Below are positions 63,265-64,000 of a DNA stretch of 64,000 bases, one piece after another; within the stretch, counting starts at the first letter, position 1, and each line of letters starts with the position of its first letter. The DNA is taken from assembly GCA_934589705.1 (NCBI GenBank), contig CAKTOH010000006.1:1-64000 (forward strand), given 5' to 3'. The translations under genes and the position numbers were made by a program. The notes beneath the pieces are model-generated. The model made no database searches, was not told the DNA's origin, and saw only the letters and a list, made by a program, of their open reading frames with translations. Source of the stretch: an uncultured Oscillospiraceae bacterium (lineage in GTDB: Bacteria > Bacillota > Clostridia > Oscillospirales > Oscillospiraceae).

Positions 63265-63305
63265 TGTCATTGCGAACCAGTGTCGCAACACTGGTGTGGC
63301 AATCC
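63265..63305. repeat. Module A repeat copy
   Basis: TGTCATTGCGAACCAGTGTC .. ACTGGTGTGGCAATCC, with CGCAAC as loop. Confidence 0.85.
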
Positions 63306-63329
63306 CCCGGTATTTCCGAGAACTATCGA

Positions 63330-63402
63330 AAGATGCACTGGTGCGGGAGCACCACCCTTGGTCAGCAAGGGGAGCCTTTGGCGGCCAATGGCCGCCCCTA
63401 CA
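63330..63402. repeat. Fragments of modules G, B and E
   Basis: ATGCACTGGTGCGGGAGCAC (G), CCTTGGTCAGCAAGGGGAGC (B end), then GGCGGCCAATGGCCGCCCCTAC (half of family E). Confidence 0.7.
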
Positions 63403-63423
63403 AGAGAATCTATGGTTTACACA

Positions 63424-63550
63424 TGTCATTGCGAACCAGTCCGCAGACTGGTGTGGCAATCCGTTCTCTTTCAAAATGTCAGAATGATCAACATTTTAAG
63501 AGAATGCGGATTGCCACACCAGTGACATCGGTCACTGGTTCGCAATGACA
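63424..63550. repeat. Pair of module A copies facing each other
   Basis: Forward copy 63424-63462, inverted copy 63508-63550, 45 bases apart. Total 127 bases with TGTCATTGCGAACCAGT at both ends, as in the 47736-47871 pair. Confidence 0.75.
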
Positions 63551-63580
63551 GTGTAACCTTCGGATTCTGCTAAATACCCA

Positions 63581-63624
63581 GAAAAACGCCCCGTTTTCAG
63601 AGGATTTTCTCTGAAAACGGGGCG
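63581..63624 (-). terminator. Terminator of the cytidylate-kinase-like gene
   Basis: A perfect 16-bp stem, CGCCCCGTTTTCAGAG with CTCTGAAAACGGGGCG, running on the minus strand into TTTTTC. Confidence 0.85.
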
Positions 63625-63631
63625 TTATGTA

Positions 63632-64000
63632 TTACTTCCTGGACTTTTCCACAATGCCGCAGATGATGTCCACGCACTGCTCGATGCCCAGGGTGCCGGA
63701 ATCCAGGCAGACGTCATAGTTCTGAGCCTGACCCCAGGTGCGGCCGGTATAGTGCTGGTAGTTTACCCTGCGCCGCTTGTCCTTCTCGTTCAGCCGGGCC
63801 TCGGGGCTCTTGTCGGATTCGCCGTAGCGATGGACGATCCGGTCTGCCCGGAAGGCCATGTCCGCGCAGATGAAGGTGTGCAGCGCGTCAGGCCGATCCT
63901 TCAGAATGTAGTCCGCGTTCCGGCCTACGATGACGCAGGGACCCTTCTCCGCCAGCTGCAGAATCACGCTGCACTGAATGTTCCACAGGAAATCCGCGGT
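63632..64000 (-). CDS. Cytidylate-kinase-like family protein (5' end outside the window)
   Basis: The frame is open from base 64000, giving 122 visible residues, TADFLWNIQCSVILQLAEKG .., through the stop at 63632. Segments PCVIVGRNADYIL, FICADMAFRADRIV, KDKRRRVNYQHYTG, and CLDSGTLGIEQCVDII match the AAA_26 cytidylate-kinase-like family, which has an N-terminal P-loop (beyond the window). These proteins are widespread in Clostridia; their substrate is unproven. Confidence 0.88.
   Translation of the reverse strand, partial: TADFLWNIQCSVILQLAEKGPCVIVGRNADYILKDRPDALHTFICADMAFRADRIVHRYGESDKSPEARLNEKDKRRRVNYQHYTGRTWGQAQNYDVCLDSGTLGIEQCVDIICGIVEKSRK

Noticed and set aside
60742..63474. 910-residue open frame on the minus strand opposite glgP
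   Set aside because: It is the shadow of glgP: the plus frame has all GT35 motifs, while this one is rich in low-complexity His/Gly/Val and matches nothing.

Overview
The window looks like a chromosomal segment of a GC-rich, spore-forming Firmicute of the class Clostridia, most likely an Oscillospirales/Ruminococcaceae-type gut anaerobe. The grounds are spoIVA, HPr kinase, anaerobic NrdG, type III glutamine synthetase, an aminotransferase of the Ic type, an eukaryote-like glycogen branching enzyme, and dense modular intergenic repeats. I see no rRNA, tRNA, CRISPR array or prophage. The taxonomic placement is inference from gene content.

Layout. 1-3710 (minus): atp operon (two small accessory membrane genes, atpB, atpE, atpF, atpH and the start of atpA). 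3918-7835 (plus): recD2, comF-like gene, mreB. 8058-10326: duplicated beta-helix lipoprotein and a VanZ-like protein. 10414-13069 (minus): hprK, rluA-type pseudouridine synthase, S51 peptidase, overlapping end to end. 13260: rpmB. 13967-17876 (minus): der, plsY, gpsA, yitT. 18057-18788 (minus): DUF177 gene and rpmF. 19136-21040: spoIVA and a PH-domain protein. 21250-22512: an AT-richer Big2 surface protein. 22768-29396: YfhO-like protein, murC, small unknown, ddl, DUF1934. 29475-32805: lipoprotein, YugP-like protease, AI-2E transporter. 33372-36302: nrdG, dut, Na/Pi cotransporter. 36445-45042: HD protein, Mbeg1-like protein, aspartate aminotransferase, glnN, glgB, sirtuin. 45114-45866: hicAB, with hicA broken by a small inverted-repeat element. 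45919-52778: ThrE-like exporter, DegV, HxlR regulator, copA, hydrolase. 52853-58899: small ORF, truA, ArsC-like, AGCS symporter, aminotransferase, SpaA-like protein, LCP protein. 59406-64000: zinc-ribbon membrane protein, glgP, start-less cytidylate-kinase-like gene.

How it fits together: cell envelope (murC, ddl, mreB, LCP, plsY/gpsA), energy coupling (probably a sodium-driven F-ATPase, by the c-subunit residues), glycogen turnover (glgB, glgP), nitrogen assimilation (glnN) and nucleotide supply (nrdG-dut). Most intergenic gaps over 200 bases are built from a few short palindromic modules that recombine and nest inside each other.

Most notable: (1) a 161-bp TA-flanked inverted-repeat element splits hicA and leaves hicB intact; (2) copA carries a C-terminal copper-chaperone domain preceded, inside the reading frame, by a perfect Shine-Dalgarno and ATG, suggesting two products from one gene; (3) next to it lies a divergent HxlR regulator with a CxCxCxC tail and stacked dyads in the shared promoter region; (4) the ATP synthase c subunit has the two-carboxylate ion site; (5) a roughly 65-bp module has inserted into other repeat modules at five places.
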